A stretch of 64,000 nt of DNA. It comes from Spirabiliibacterium mucosae. Lineage in GTDB: Bacteria; Pseudomonadota; Gammaproteobacteria; Enterobacterales; Pasteurellaceae. Both the position numbers and the translations under genes were made by a program. Of this stretch, positions 57,706-64,000 are shown piece after piece. The notes under the pieces are model-generated. The model had not been told where the DNA came from and searched no databases. It saw nothing but the letters and a program-made list of their open reading frames with translations. Numbering within the stretch: position 1 is the first letter of the stretch; every line of letters begins with the position of its first letter. The stretch lies in contig NZ_JABTBO010000009.1 in the NCBI RefSeq assembly GCF_014884965.1, positions 18,759 through 82,758 of the forward strand. The letters run 5' to 3'.

Positions 57706-58146
57706 TTATAGACCGTCTTCGCACTCGTCGTCTTGTGCGTTCATCGCCGCTTCCACTTCAAAGCGGATATCTTTGATATTGCTCATTTCGCCACTGACTA
57801 ACGCGTCTTTTAATTCTTTTAGCGTAAATTCTTCGCGCTCAAGGGCGGCGTTGACGATCATGGATAAATTGGCACCACAGACCACTTCAACATCTGGGTT
57901 TTGCAGTAAAATATTGATAGCACGGTTGGTTGGTGAACCACCGTAAATGTCGGTTAAAAACAGCACGCCTTCACCGCTGTTGACGGTTTTCATCGCTTCA
58001 ACGAGTTTTTCTTCCAATTGCTCGGTTGACATGCTTTCTAAAAAATCAACAAATTCCAGTTGTTCTTGTTTGCCAACGATGGCTTGGACAGCAGATTGCA
58101 TACCTGAGGCAAAGTTTAAGTGACCAGAAACAACGATTCCTAACAT
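57706..58146 (-). CDS. agaF: PTS system mannose-family IIA component
   Basis: Accepts phosphate from HPr and passes it to IIB during sugar uptake. The 146-residue protein begins MLGIVVSGHLNFASGMQSAV with phospho-accepting His9, and has the VLFLTDIYGGSPTN motif. The length and the clustering with IIB, IIC and IID of the AgaBCDF type suggest an N-acetylgalactosamine or uronyl-hexosamine PTS. ATG 58146 is preferred over an upstream codon by family alignment. Confidence 0.9.
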   Translation of the reverse strand: MLGIVVSGHLNFASGMQSAVQAIVGKQEQLEFVDFLESMSTEQLEEKLVEAMKTVNSGEGVLFLTDIYGGSPTNRAINILLQNPDVEVVCGANLSMIVNAALEREEFTLKELKDALVSGEMSNIKDIRFEVEAAMNAQDDECEDGL

Positions 58147-58157
58147 AATATCCCCCA

Positions 58158-58200
58158 AAATAAAAAGACGTTAAGAGAGAAGCGCACTTCTCTCTTAACG
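58158..58200 (-). terminator. Strong internal hairpin between IID and IIA genes
   Basis: A perfect 14-bp stem (CGTTAAGAGAGAAG at 58169-58182, complement at 58187-58200, loop CGCA), followed on the minus strand by TCTTTTTATTTT. It has the form of an intrinsic terminator in the middle of the operon and would reduce expression of genes from IIA onward. Confidence 0.7.
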
Positions 58201-58206
58201 GTAAGG

Positions 58207-59067
58207 TTAGATGATACCGATATAGTGGCCGATAACACCAAATGCGAGTGTTGAGAAGATCAATACAGGTGGTTTAGCCCAGAAGCCTGTGCCTTTTACC
58301 AATTTGAACATTAAGAAAACTAATGCCAATGGCAAAATGTTCGGCATGATCTTGTCAAAGAAGTCGGTTTGCAGCGGCACCACTTTGCCCCCCATGGTGA
58401 GCGTGGCGGTGGTTTTAAACCGAATGAAGGTCGCACACAGTGCACCGATAACAAAGATACCCATGATGTTGGCGGCACGCGCGAGTTTTTCAGTTGAATC
58501 ACTCATGCTAACCATTGCCGCAGTACCAGCTTTGTAGCCCATGAACATCAAACCAAAGTACACGAAGAAGTGCACCAATTGGTAAAGAATGAAGAACACG
58601 AATGGACCGGCAATTGAGCCTTCGATAGCAATTGACGCACCCAATGCCAAGGTTAATGGCATCAAGGTCATGTGGTCGATTGCATCACCCACACCACCGG
58701 TTGGGCCCATACCCGCTACTTTCATTACGTTGATTGTAGACGGTTGTTCTTTGTTTTCTTCCATCGCAATGGCAGTACCCAACAAGAAGGTGAACAATTT
58801 CGGGCTGGCATTGAAGAACTGAAGATGGTTTTTCAACGCAGTCGCTAAGTCACGTTTGTTGTTGCCGTGGATTTTTTCCAACGCTGGGATGATGGAGTAA
58901 GCAAAACCACCGGCTTGCATACGTTCAAAGTTAAAGTTACCTTCCATGAACAAGCCACGGATTGCACATTTCCAAAGGTCGCCTTTGGTGATGACTTGGC
59001 GGACAGTGGTGTCTTGGTATGCGTCGATGTTATCCACTAAGCCTGTTTTTTCCATATTAGATTCCAT
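58207..59067 (-). CDS. agaD: PTS system mannose-family IID component
   Basis: Membrane subunit of the sugar PTS. The 286-residue protein has AIRGLFMEGNFNFERMQAGGFAYSIIPAL and GMGPTGGVGDAIDHMTLMPLTLALG, classic IID motifs, and several C-terminal membrane segments. ATG 59067 has an AGGAG site and overlaps the IIC end by 11 bases; an ATG at 59055 is possible. Confidence 0.93.
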   Translation of the reverse strand: MESNMEKTGLVDNIDAYQDTTVRQVITKGDLWKCAIRGLFMEGNFNFERMQAGGFAYSIIPALEKIHGNNKRDLATALKNHLQFFNASPKLFTFLLGTAIAMEENKEQPSTINVMKVAGMGPTGGVGDAIDHMTLMPLTLALGASIAIEGSIAGPFVFFILYQLVHFFVYFGLMFMGYKAGTAAMVSMSDSTEKLARAANIMGIFVIGALCATFIRFKTTATLTMGGKVVPLQTDFFDKIMPNILPLALVFLMFKLVKGTGFWAKPPVLIFSTLAFGVIGHYIGII

Positions 59068-59824
59068 CTTCAAACTCCTGTGCTTGTTGGTTGTTTGAGT
59101 TGTTGCTGCCAGAGAAGTAGTAGTACAGTACGGCAATTGAACCACCGATGATAGCCACCGCCATGATTGGTAGTTTTAAGTAAGTGGTTGCCACGAAACC
59201 GATGAAGAACACACCGGCCATTTCTTTTGACCACATGATTTTTAATAACATTGCAAAACCGATTGCAGGGACTAAACGTGCGCCCAAACCTAAGCCTTCA
59301 AGCAATGTTTTTGGTGCGTAAGCATCAATCCATTGTGCAGCGTGTTCACCGAAGTAAACGGTCACAAAGGCCACAATGGCATACATTAATGAACGCAGTG
59401 AGATGGTGGCAATCAGCAAGAAGTCAATGCCGCGTGGGTTCGCGTTTTCAGCATAACGGTCTGCTTTGCCCATGGTGAATGAGGTTACCGCGAAGAAGCC
59501 GATAACTAACATTTGCATCACCACCGCAATTGGCATGCCCACACCCATTGCAACGTCTGGAGATTGTTTAGTCATCACCGCAAAGGCAACGGCTGCAATA
59601 GTCCCCATTGTTACATCAGGTGGCTGCGCACCGGCGTTTGGCACCAAACCAAGCCAGGCCAATTCAAGGGTTGCACCGGTGACAAGACCGAGTTGCATGT
59701 CACCCATGATCAAGCCCACAACGGGGCCGGTGATCAATGGGCGGTGAATGTTGAGCGCAACATCGTATTTATCGATACCGCACAGGAATGCCCATCCGGC
59801 AACCAAGAGTGCTTCAAAGAACAT
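59057..59824 (-). CDS. agaC: PTS system mannose-family IIC component
   Basis: Main channel-forming membrane subunit. The 255-residue protein starts MFFEALLVAGWAFLCGIDKYDVALN and has six to seven membrane segments with RPLITGPVVGLIMGDMQLGLVTGATLELAWLG and AQPPDVTMGTIAAVAFAV. It lies between IIB and IID and is translationally coupled to IID. Confidence 0.93.
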   Translation of the reverse strand: MFFEALLVAGWAFLCGIDKYDVALNIHRPLITGPVVGLIMGDMQLGLVTGATLELAWLGLVPNAGAQPPDVTMGTIAAVAFAVMTKQSPDVAMGVGMPIAVVMQMLVIGFFAVTSFTMGKADRYAENANPRGIDFLLIATISLRSLMYAIVAFVTVYFGEHAAQWIDAYAPKTLLEGLGLGARLVPAIGFAMLLKIMWSKEMAGVFFIGFVATTYLKLPIMAVAIIGGSIAVLYYYFSGSNNSNNQQAQEFEDGI

Positions 59825-59850
59825 AGTCGTAAACTCCTATATCAATTAGA

Positions 59851-60335
59851 TTATTTGATAAGATCCATAATATCGACTTCAGGAGCATCAGGTGTGTTCT
59901 GTACAGTACATTTCACTCCGGCTGCTACCAATTTTTTAAATGCCTCGATATCTTTTTCGTCAACAGAAACTGTTTTAGTTAACTGTTTTTACCTTCATGG
60001 AAGTGCATATTACCAATGTTTAAATGTTTAATAGGCACGCCCCCTTCAACAAGCTTCGCAACATCGGTTGGGTTGTTACAAAGAATGAAGACTTTTTGCG
60101 CAGGTGATGCTTTGTGAATCACATCAATGGTTTTTTGGATGGTGAAAAAACGCACCGCATATTCACCACCAGCAGACGCTTTCATGCCCGCTTGCATAAA
60201 CGCCGCATTTGGGCCTTCAGCGGCAGCGTCGTTGGCAACCAAAATCAAGTTAGCGCCAGTGTGTTTGCCCCATGTGATACGAATTTGACCGTGTAATAAA
60301 CGCTCGTCAATACGTGTCCATACGATATTAGGCAT
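59851..60335 (-). pseudogene. agaB: PTS system mannose-family IIB component, broken by a one-base loss
   Basis: Transfers phosphate from IIA to the incoming sugar. From ATG 60335 (GGAGG site) the frame reads MPNIVWTRIDERLLHGQIRITW with active His15, to MHFHEGKNS, then stops. The other frame continues LTKTVSVDEKDIEAFKKLVAAGVKC and ends VDIMDLIK. Adding one base to the T run at 59986-59990 joins them as HEGKKQLTKTVSV and gives 161 residues, the normal length. A sequencing error is likely because the rest of the PTS is intact. Confidence 0.9.
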
Positions 60336-60348
60336 ATAATCCTCCAAG

Positions 60349-61515
60349 TTAGTTAGTAAATTGATGAATAATCACACCTTGAACAACACGGTTAACTTCA
60401 CCGCTTGGGCAAGGATTATCTGGTGTAATGTCGTGAGCCAGTGAGCTGTAAAGCGCATAGATTTGAGCAAACACAATGTATGGGAACAACAGCTCAAAAT
60501 CTTGTGCTTTTTCAAAGCCGTCTAGCACCAGCACATCAGGGTTGGCAATGGCGTCATCTGAAAGTGCGGTCAAGGCGGTCACACGGCGTGCGATGCCGTC
60601 ACGACGAAGTTCTTTTAATAAATCCACGTCATACAAACGGGTGTAGTCGTTGTTGGATAAATATTCCACGATCATGGTTTTGTTGTTCACGATCGATTTT
60701 GGCCCGTGGCGGAAGCCCATTGGGGAATCATAAGTCGCCACCACTTGGCCGGCGGTCAATTCCAAAATTTTCAAAGCAGACTCTTGCGCTAAGCCTTGCA
60801 GGCCACCGCTGCCGAGATAAATAATGCGCTCAATGCCATCGTTAATGATGCCTTTGACGTAGTCGACATAACGTGGGATTAATTTCTCGGTGTTTTCTGC
60901 AATGTAGCCAAAACGTTCGGCCACTGAGCCTTTTGCCAAGAAGAAAACAGAAAGTGCACTCAGCATCATGGAGCTGAAGCTCGATGTCATCGCAAAGCTG
61001 CCGTCGTTGGTTTCTTCAGGCATCAACAGTGGTAAAGCGTTGTCTTGTTTTGACCCGTTGACATACAACGCACCGTCTTTGTTACACGTGATGAGCAAAT
61101 GGCGCACGTTGCTTAAGCATTGGTTGGCCAAATCCACCGCGGCCACGCTTTCAGGGCTGTTGCCAGAGCGCGCAAATGAGATCAACAAGGTTGGGATATC
61201 TTCGCTGAAATATTGATACGGGTTAGACACGATATCCGTTGTGGCAATGGATTCTGTGCGTTTGCCTGTAATAGTGCGCACAGCCGGCGCAATCGAGTGG
61301 CCAACAAAGGCCGAGGTGCCCGCACCGGTGAACACGATGCGAGAGACTTCAGCGTCCATCACCGGTTTAATAAAATCCAACACTTGGGCTTTTTGCGCAT
61401 CAAGGTTTTTCAATGCCTTGGCCCATGAAGACGGTTGTTGGTTGATTTCTTTCGCTGTCATGACCGCACTTTGCTTTTCAAGTTGGTCAAGTGCGAAGCC
61501 TAAATAGTTTTGCAT
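60349..61515 (-). CDS. agaS: Galactosamine-6-phosphate deaminase/isomerase (AgaS)
   Basis: Converts galactosamine 6-phosphate to tagatose 6-phosphate and ammonia. The 388-residue protein has two sugar isomerase (SIS) domains: [16 protein letters not shown] and [18 protein letters not shown] in the first, and [20 protein letters not shown] and [15 protein letters not shown] in the second. ATG 61515 is chosen for family length; an ATG three codons upstream is too close to the ribosome site. It overlaps the annotated kbaZ end and precedes the PTS genes. Confidence 0.92.
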   Translation of the reverse strand: MQNYLGFALDQLEKQSAVMTAKEINQQPSSWAKALKNLDAQKAQVLDFIKPVMDAEVSRIVFTGAGTSAFVGHSIAPAVRTITGKRTESIATTDIVSNPYQYFSEDIPTLLISFARSGNSPESVAAVDLANQCLSNVRHLLITCNKDGALYVNGSKQDNALPLLMPEETNDGSFAMTSSFSSMMLSALSVFFLAKGSVAERFGYIAENTEKLIPRYVDYVKGIINDGIERIIYLGSGGLQGLAQESALKILELTAGQVVATYDSPMGFRHGPKSIVNNKTMIVEYLSNNDYTRLYDVDLLKELRRDGIARRVTALTALSDDAIANPDVLVLDGFEKAQDFELLFPYIVFAQIYALYSSLAHDITPDNPCPSGEVNRVVQGVIIHQFTN

Positions 61516-62813
61516 AATCTCCATTCCTTATTTTGGTTGAAAAAGGCCGCAGCCGCGTAGTCACGAATCACGCCTTGCACTTTGTCAATCACCAATGATT
61601 TGGCGTCGGCTTGCAATTTGCCTTCACGCACTTTGACATATTGCTCAGGGAAGTATTGGCTCAACAATGGCAGTGGGATTTCCACGCCTTCAAAGTTGGC
61701 GAACAATTTATCTACTGCCGCGCCGATAGTTGGGTTAGCCCAGTAATAACGGATACGGTCAGAGAAGCTGTAGCTGCGAGCGAAGAATTGTTGTTGTTTG
61801 TCGCCGTGGTAGTATTTCGCCCAGTTGTCTGGGTTGGCCAGCATCACATCTTCAAGCACTTCACGCAAATTAGCGCGTTTTTCTTCAGGGAAGATCTCTT
61901 TTTCAATGCCGCACAAGCCGTAGTAACCTTCACGCAAGGCAAATGTCAACGCTGGGCCCACTTTCAAAATCGCGAAGTGGTTGTCAACCAAATCTTTGTA
62001 CGCTTGCGCGGTTTGGTAGTCGGTGGAGTGCGCTTCAAACACCAAGTGAGGGAATTCGCTCACCACGTTGCTCAAGGCTTTGGCTTTTTCTGGCACAAAG
62101 TCGATCACTTTGGTGTGGTCAAATTCAACACCTGGTTGCACCACCAAGCCAATCACGCGATCCCAAATGTTGTTCAAGCCCACTTTTTCAAATGCTTGTT
62201 GGTGGGTGTTCAAGGTTTTTTTCGCCGCTTCTGGGTTGGTCACTTCAAGCTCGTTAATGGCTTCAGCTTCGCCACCTGGCACTGGCACTTCGGTGCCGAT
62301 CACATACACGGTTTTGCCTGCATTACCGCACTTTTCAGCGGTTTTTTCAGCAATCACCGCAAGGCGTGCGGCACGTTCAGCCACGATGTCATCAGACAAA
62401 GGCACCGGGTCGCCTTTGCAAGACATGCTGCAGTCAAGGTGAATTTTTTCAAAGCCGGCAGCCACATAGGCTTCAATCAAGCCTTCGGCGTTTTTCATCG
62501 CTTCATCGGCGCTCAAGCCTTGCCAACGGTTCGGGCCTAAGTGGTCACCACCGAGCACTAAACGCTCTTTCGGGAAGTTCACTTGGCGCGCTAAATCTAA
62601 CACAAAGTCACGGAAATCCGCTGGGGTCATGCCGGTGTAGCCACCGAATTGGTCCACTTGGTTTGAGGTGGCTTCAATCAACAACACAGAGTCGTCTTTC
62701 AGCGCTTGCAAAAGAGAGGCTTCCAGCACGGTTGGGTGGGCTGAACAAATTGAATAAATCCCATTATGTCCACCAGCTTTATGTTGTTTAATAACGTCTA
62801 ATAAAATACTCAC
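61500..62813 (-). CDS. kbaZ: Tagatose-bisphosphate aldolase accessory/kinase-like subunit (KbaZ/GatZ/AgaZ)
   Basis: A 437-residue protein beginning [32 protein letters not shown], with [33 protein letters not shown] and [17 protein letters not shown]. KbaZ/GatZ proteins are needed for full tagatose-bisphosphate aldolase activity and have been proposed to be kinases. The usual partner KbaY is absent here. The last residues ([12 protein letters not shown]) run into agaS. One extra base in the A run 61540-61544 would end the protein at FFQPK (stop 61528-61530) and leave a clean agaS ribosome site, so the C-terminus may be wrong. Confidence 0.87.
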   Translation of the reverse strand: MSILLDVIKQHKAGGHNGIYSICSAHPTVLEASLLQALKDDSVLLIEATSNQVDQFGGYTGMTPADFRDFVLDLARQVNFPKERLVLGGDHLGPNRWQGLSADEAMKNAEGLIEAYVAAGFEKIHLDCSMSCKGDPVPLSDDIVAERAARLAVIAEKTAEKCGNAGKTVYVIGTEVPVPGGEAEAINELEVTNPEAAKKTLNTHQQAFEKVGLNNIWDRVIGLVVQPGVEFDHTKVIDFVPEKAKALSNVVSEFPHLVFEAHSTDYQTAQAYKDLVDNHFAILKVGPALTFALREGYYGLCGIEKEIFPEEKRANLREVLEDVMLANPDNWAKYYHGDKQQQFFARSYSFSDRIRYYWANPTIGAAVDKLFANFEGVEIPLPLLSQYFPEQYVKVREGKLQADAKSLVIDKVQGVIRDYAAAAFFNQNKEWRLCKTI

Positions 62814-62828
62814 TGTCTTATCTCCTGA

Positions 62829-63601
62829 CTAATCTACTATAATGACCTCGACGCCATTGTCTTGTAATGCGCTGACATACTCATCGGGGATACCTGAATC
62901 GGTAATCAACGTGTCAATTTCAAAAGCGCGGCGGATCACATGGCAACTTTGTTTGCCAAATTTGCTGGAATCCGTCACCGCCACCACGTGGTTTGACACA
63001 TCACACATCGCGCGGTTGAGGTTGGCCTCTTGCTCATTGTGGGTGGTGATGCCTGCACGCAAATCAAAGCCATCAACCCCTAGAAAAATTTGCTAAAGCA
63101 GTGCTCTTGCAAGCTCATCTCCGCTTGCCGGCCTGAAAACGACAAGGCATTTTTTCTAAGCCGCCCACCGGTCATCAGCACCTCGGTGTTGGCCGCTTTG
63201 GCAAGCTCCGTTGCGATATCCAGCCCGTTGGTCATCACCAATACGTTGTCGCGCGAGGACTGCTTCAAGTGGTTGGCAATCTCCCGCGTGGTGGTGCCAG
63301 AGTCTAGAATGATGGCGTCGTTGTCGTGGATAAACTTCATCGCTGCAGCGCCAATTTTTTGCTTAATGCCGCTGTTGCGTTGGCGTTTTTCTGAGTTGGA
63401 CAACTCCGCAATCAACCCTTTGTTGGGCATCGCCACACCATGGGAGCGCAAGATATAGCCGTTTTGTTCTAAAAAGTTGAGATCGTTGCGAATGGTCACC
63501 GCAGAGACACCAAATTGAGTCGCGAGATCGTCCACCCGGGCGGAATTTTGTGCATTCACGAGGCTGACAATATCCATTCGACGCTCAATCACACTTTTCA
63601 T
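62829..63601 (-). pseudogene. agaR: AgaR-like DeoR-family repressor, broken by a one-base loss
   Basis: Likely repressor of the whole locus. From ATG 63601 it reads MKSVIERRMDIVSLVNAQNSARVDDLATQF with a DeoR-type winged helix (VSAVTIRNDLNFLEQNGYILRSHG), then the sugar-phosphate sensing domain (ILDSGTTTREIANHLKQ), and stops after CFSKFF. The remainder, in another frame, reads RAGITTHNEQEANLNRAMCDV to EVIIVD. One base added to the A run 63084-63088 gives SKFFLGVDGFDLRAGI and a 257-residue protein close to E. coli AgaR. It lies 15 bases upstream of kbaZ and probably heads the operon. Confidence 0.9.
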
Positions 63602-63638
63602 AACAACACCCTTTACTGCTTTTATTTTCTTACACCAA

Positions 63639-63660
63639 AGATAAACGAAAGAAAACGAAA
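63639..63660 (-). promoter_or_regulatory. AgaR-type operator over the agaR promoter
   Basis: AAACGAAAGAAAACGAAA (63643-63660) reads TTTCGTTTTCTTTCGTTT on the minus strand. It matches the repeated TTTC(A/G)TTT pattern described for AgaR sites. It overlaps a possible -10 (TTATCT, complement of 63639-63644) 38 bases before the agaR start, so agaR probably represses itself and the operon. Confidence 0.65.
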
Positions 63661-63683
63661 GCTCAATCACAGATTTTCATTTT

Positions 63684-63699
63684 TTTGATCAACCTCACA
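63684..63699 (-). promoter_or_regulatory. CRP-like site upstream of the agaR operon
   Basis: TTTGA-TCAACC-TCACA matches CRP consensus at nine of ten key bases. Its centre is about 60 bases upstream of the start predicted from the 63639-63644 box, near a class I position. Confidence 0.5.
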
Positions 63700-63867
63700 A
63701 AAATTGGCCCACAAAAACGCAGTTTCACTTTTCTGCCCTAGCAAAGCAGTGCAATGCCCACGGCGCATGGCGCATGGCGAAAAGCGCACTTTGCTTTAAC
63801 ACTTTATTTGCCTTTTATTGACCTATTTTTGCAAAATTTTTAAAGTGCGGTTTCTATTTATGAAATT

Positions 63868-63932
63868 TGTGAGCCAGCTCCCAATTTGTGCGCACAGAGT
63901 TTGCTATACTTGCCAAATGAAAGAAAATGAAA
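63868..63932 (+). promoter_or_regulatory. CRP site, extended -10 promoter and AgaR-type operator
   Basis: TGTGA-GCCAGC-TCCCA (63868-63883) is a CRP site with one mismatch. Its centre lies 32 bases from TATACT (63905-63910), the exact class II spacing, and TGC before the box makes it an extended -10. AAATGAAAGAAAATGAAA (63915-63932) differs from the agaR operator only by C-to-T changes at two places, and covers the predicted start of transcription. Confidence 0.65.
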
Positions 63933-63966
63933 CTTTATGAATACTAACTGTGTTAAGGAGTGAATG

Positions 63967-64000
63967 ATGAGTATCTCGCGCAGAACCTTTATTAAAGGGG
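63967..64000 (+). CDS. Start of a twin-arginine-exported protein (cut by window edge)
   Basis: Only the first 11 codons are present: MSISRRTFIKG, a twin-arginine export motif (SRRTFIK). An AAGGAG site lies six bases before this ATG; another ATG lies one codon earlier. The gene is divergent from agaR and carries an AgaR-type operator and a CRP site. It may therefore be an exported enzyme of the same pathway, for example a polysaccharide lyase or a second sulfatase. The identity cannot be told from this fragment. Confidence 0.7.
   Translation, partial: MSISRRTFIKG

Noticed and set aside
61611..62540. 309-codon plus-strand open frame opposite kbaZ
   Set aside because: Phe/His-rich composition typical of a shadow frame; kbaZ aligns to its family along its whole length.

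Overview
The window is a chromosomal segment from a member of the Pasteurellaceae. Copies of the Haemophilus-type DNA uptake signal (core AAGTGCGGT, or its complement ACCGCACTT) are scattered through genes and gaps, often as inverted pairs that form hairpins between genes. Many gene pairs (trpR/mtgA, mltA/tcdA/znuA, recB/recD, yciB/yciA/yciI) match gene groups I recall from Haemophilus influenzae. Base composition looks richer in G+C than usual for the family, except for an AT-rich tor block and an AT-rich orphan gene near 49.4 kb. I cannot name the species.

Layout. 1-9.2 kb (mostly minus strand): topB (cut by the window edge), mtgA, trpR, slt, znuA, tcdA, mltA, an initiator tRNA (plus strand), a cold-shock gene and mpl. 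9.3-18.3 kb: fbp, a small unknown membrane protein, then pgi, alr, dnaB and rne. 18.7-25.2 kb: rluC (broken), recD, recB. 25.2-29.5 kb: a DsrE-like protein, a YgjV-like membrane protein, a TRAP transporter (dctPQM) behind a perfect-consensus CRP site, and a KdgF-like cupin. 29.7-34 kb: glnE and argA. 34.3-38.7 kb: a torE-torC-torA-torD trimethylamine N-oxide respiration operon behind an FNR-type promoter. 39.2 kb: a candidate small RNA. 39.3-49.9 kb: a dGTPase, trhP, a DASS transporter, rnfH, ratA, smrB, prmB, yciC-yciB-yciA-yciI, a HigBA-like toxin-antitoxin pair and an unknown gene.

50-64 kb is a catabolic locus on the minus strand, headed by an AgaR-type repressor: agaR, kbaZ, agaS, a four-part mannose-family PTS (IIB, IIC, IID, IIA), a GH105 unsaturated-uronyl hydrolase, an RpiB/DhuI-like isomerase, kdgK, a LacD-type aldolase, a radical-SAM sulfatase-maturating enzyme, an exported sulfatase and a discoidin-domain protein. 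It reads as a system for importing an unsaturated, sulfated uronyl-hexosamine disaccharide (chondroitin sulfate type), splitting it, and degrading the uronate through 2-keto-3-deoxygluconate and the galactosamine through tagatose phosphates. A divergent gene with a twin-arginine leader starts at the right edge. It has its own CRP site and a near copy of the agaR operator, so it is probably a secreted member of the same regulon.

At least nine genes carry a one-base loss in a short A or T run (ten events; up to three further cases). Each is restored to family-like protein by adding one base. This pattern is more like systematic homopolymer error in the assembly than real gene decay, so the broken genes are listed as pseudogenes with that caveat.
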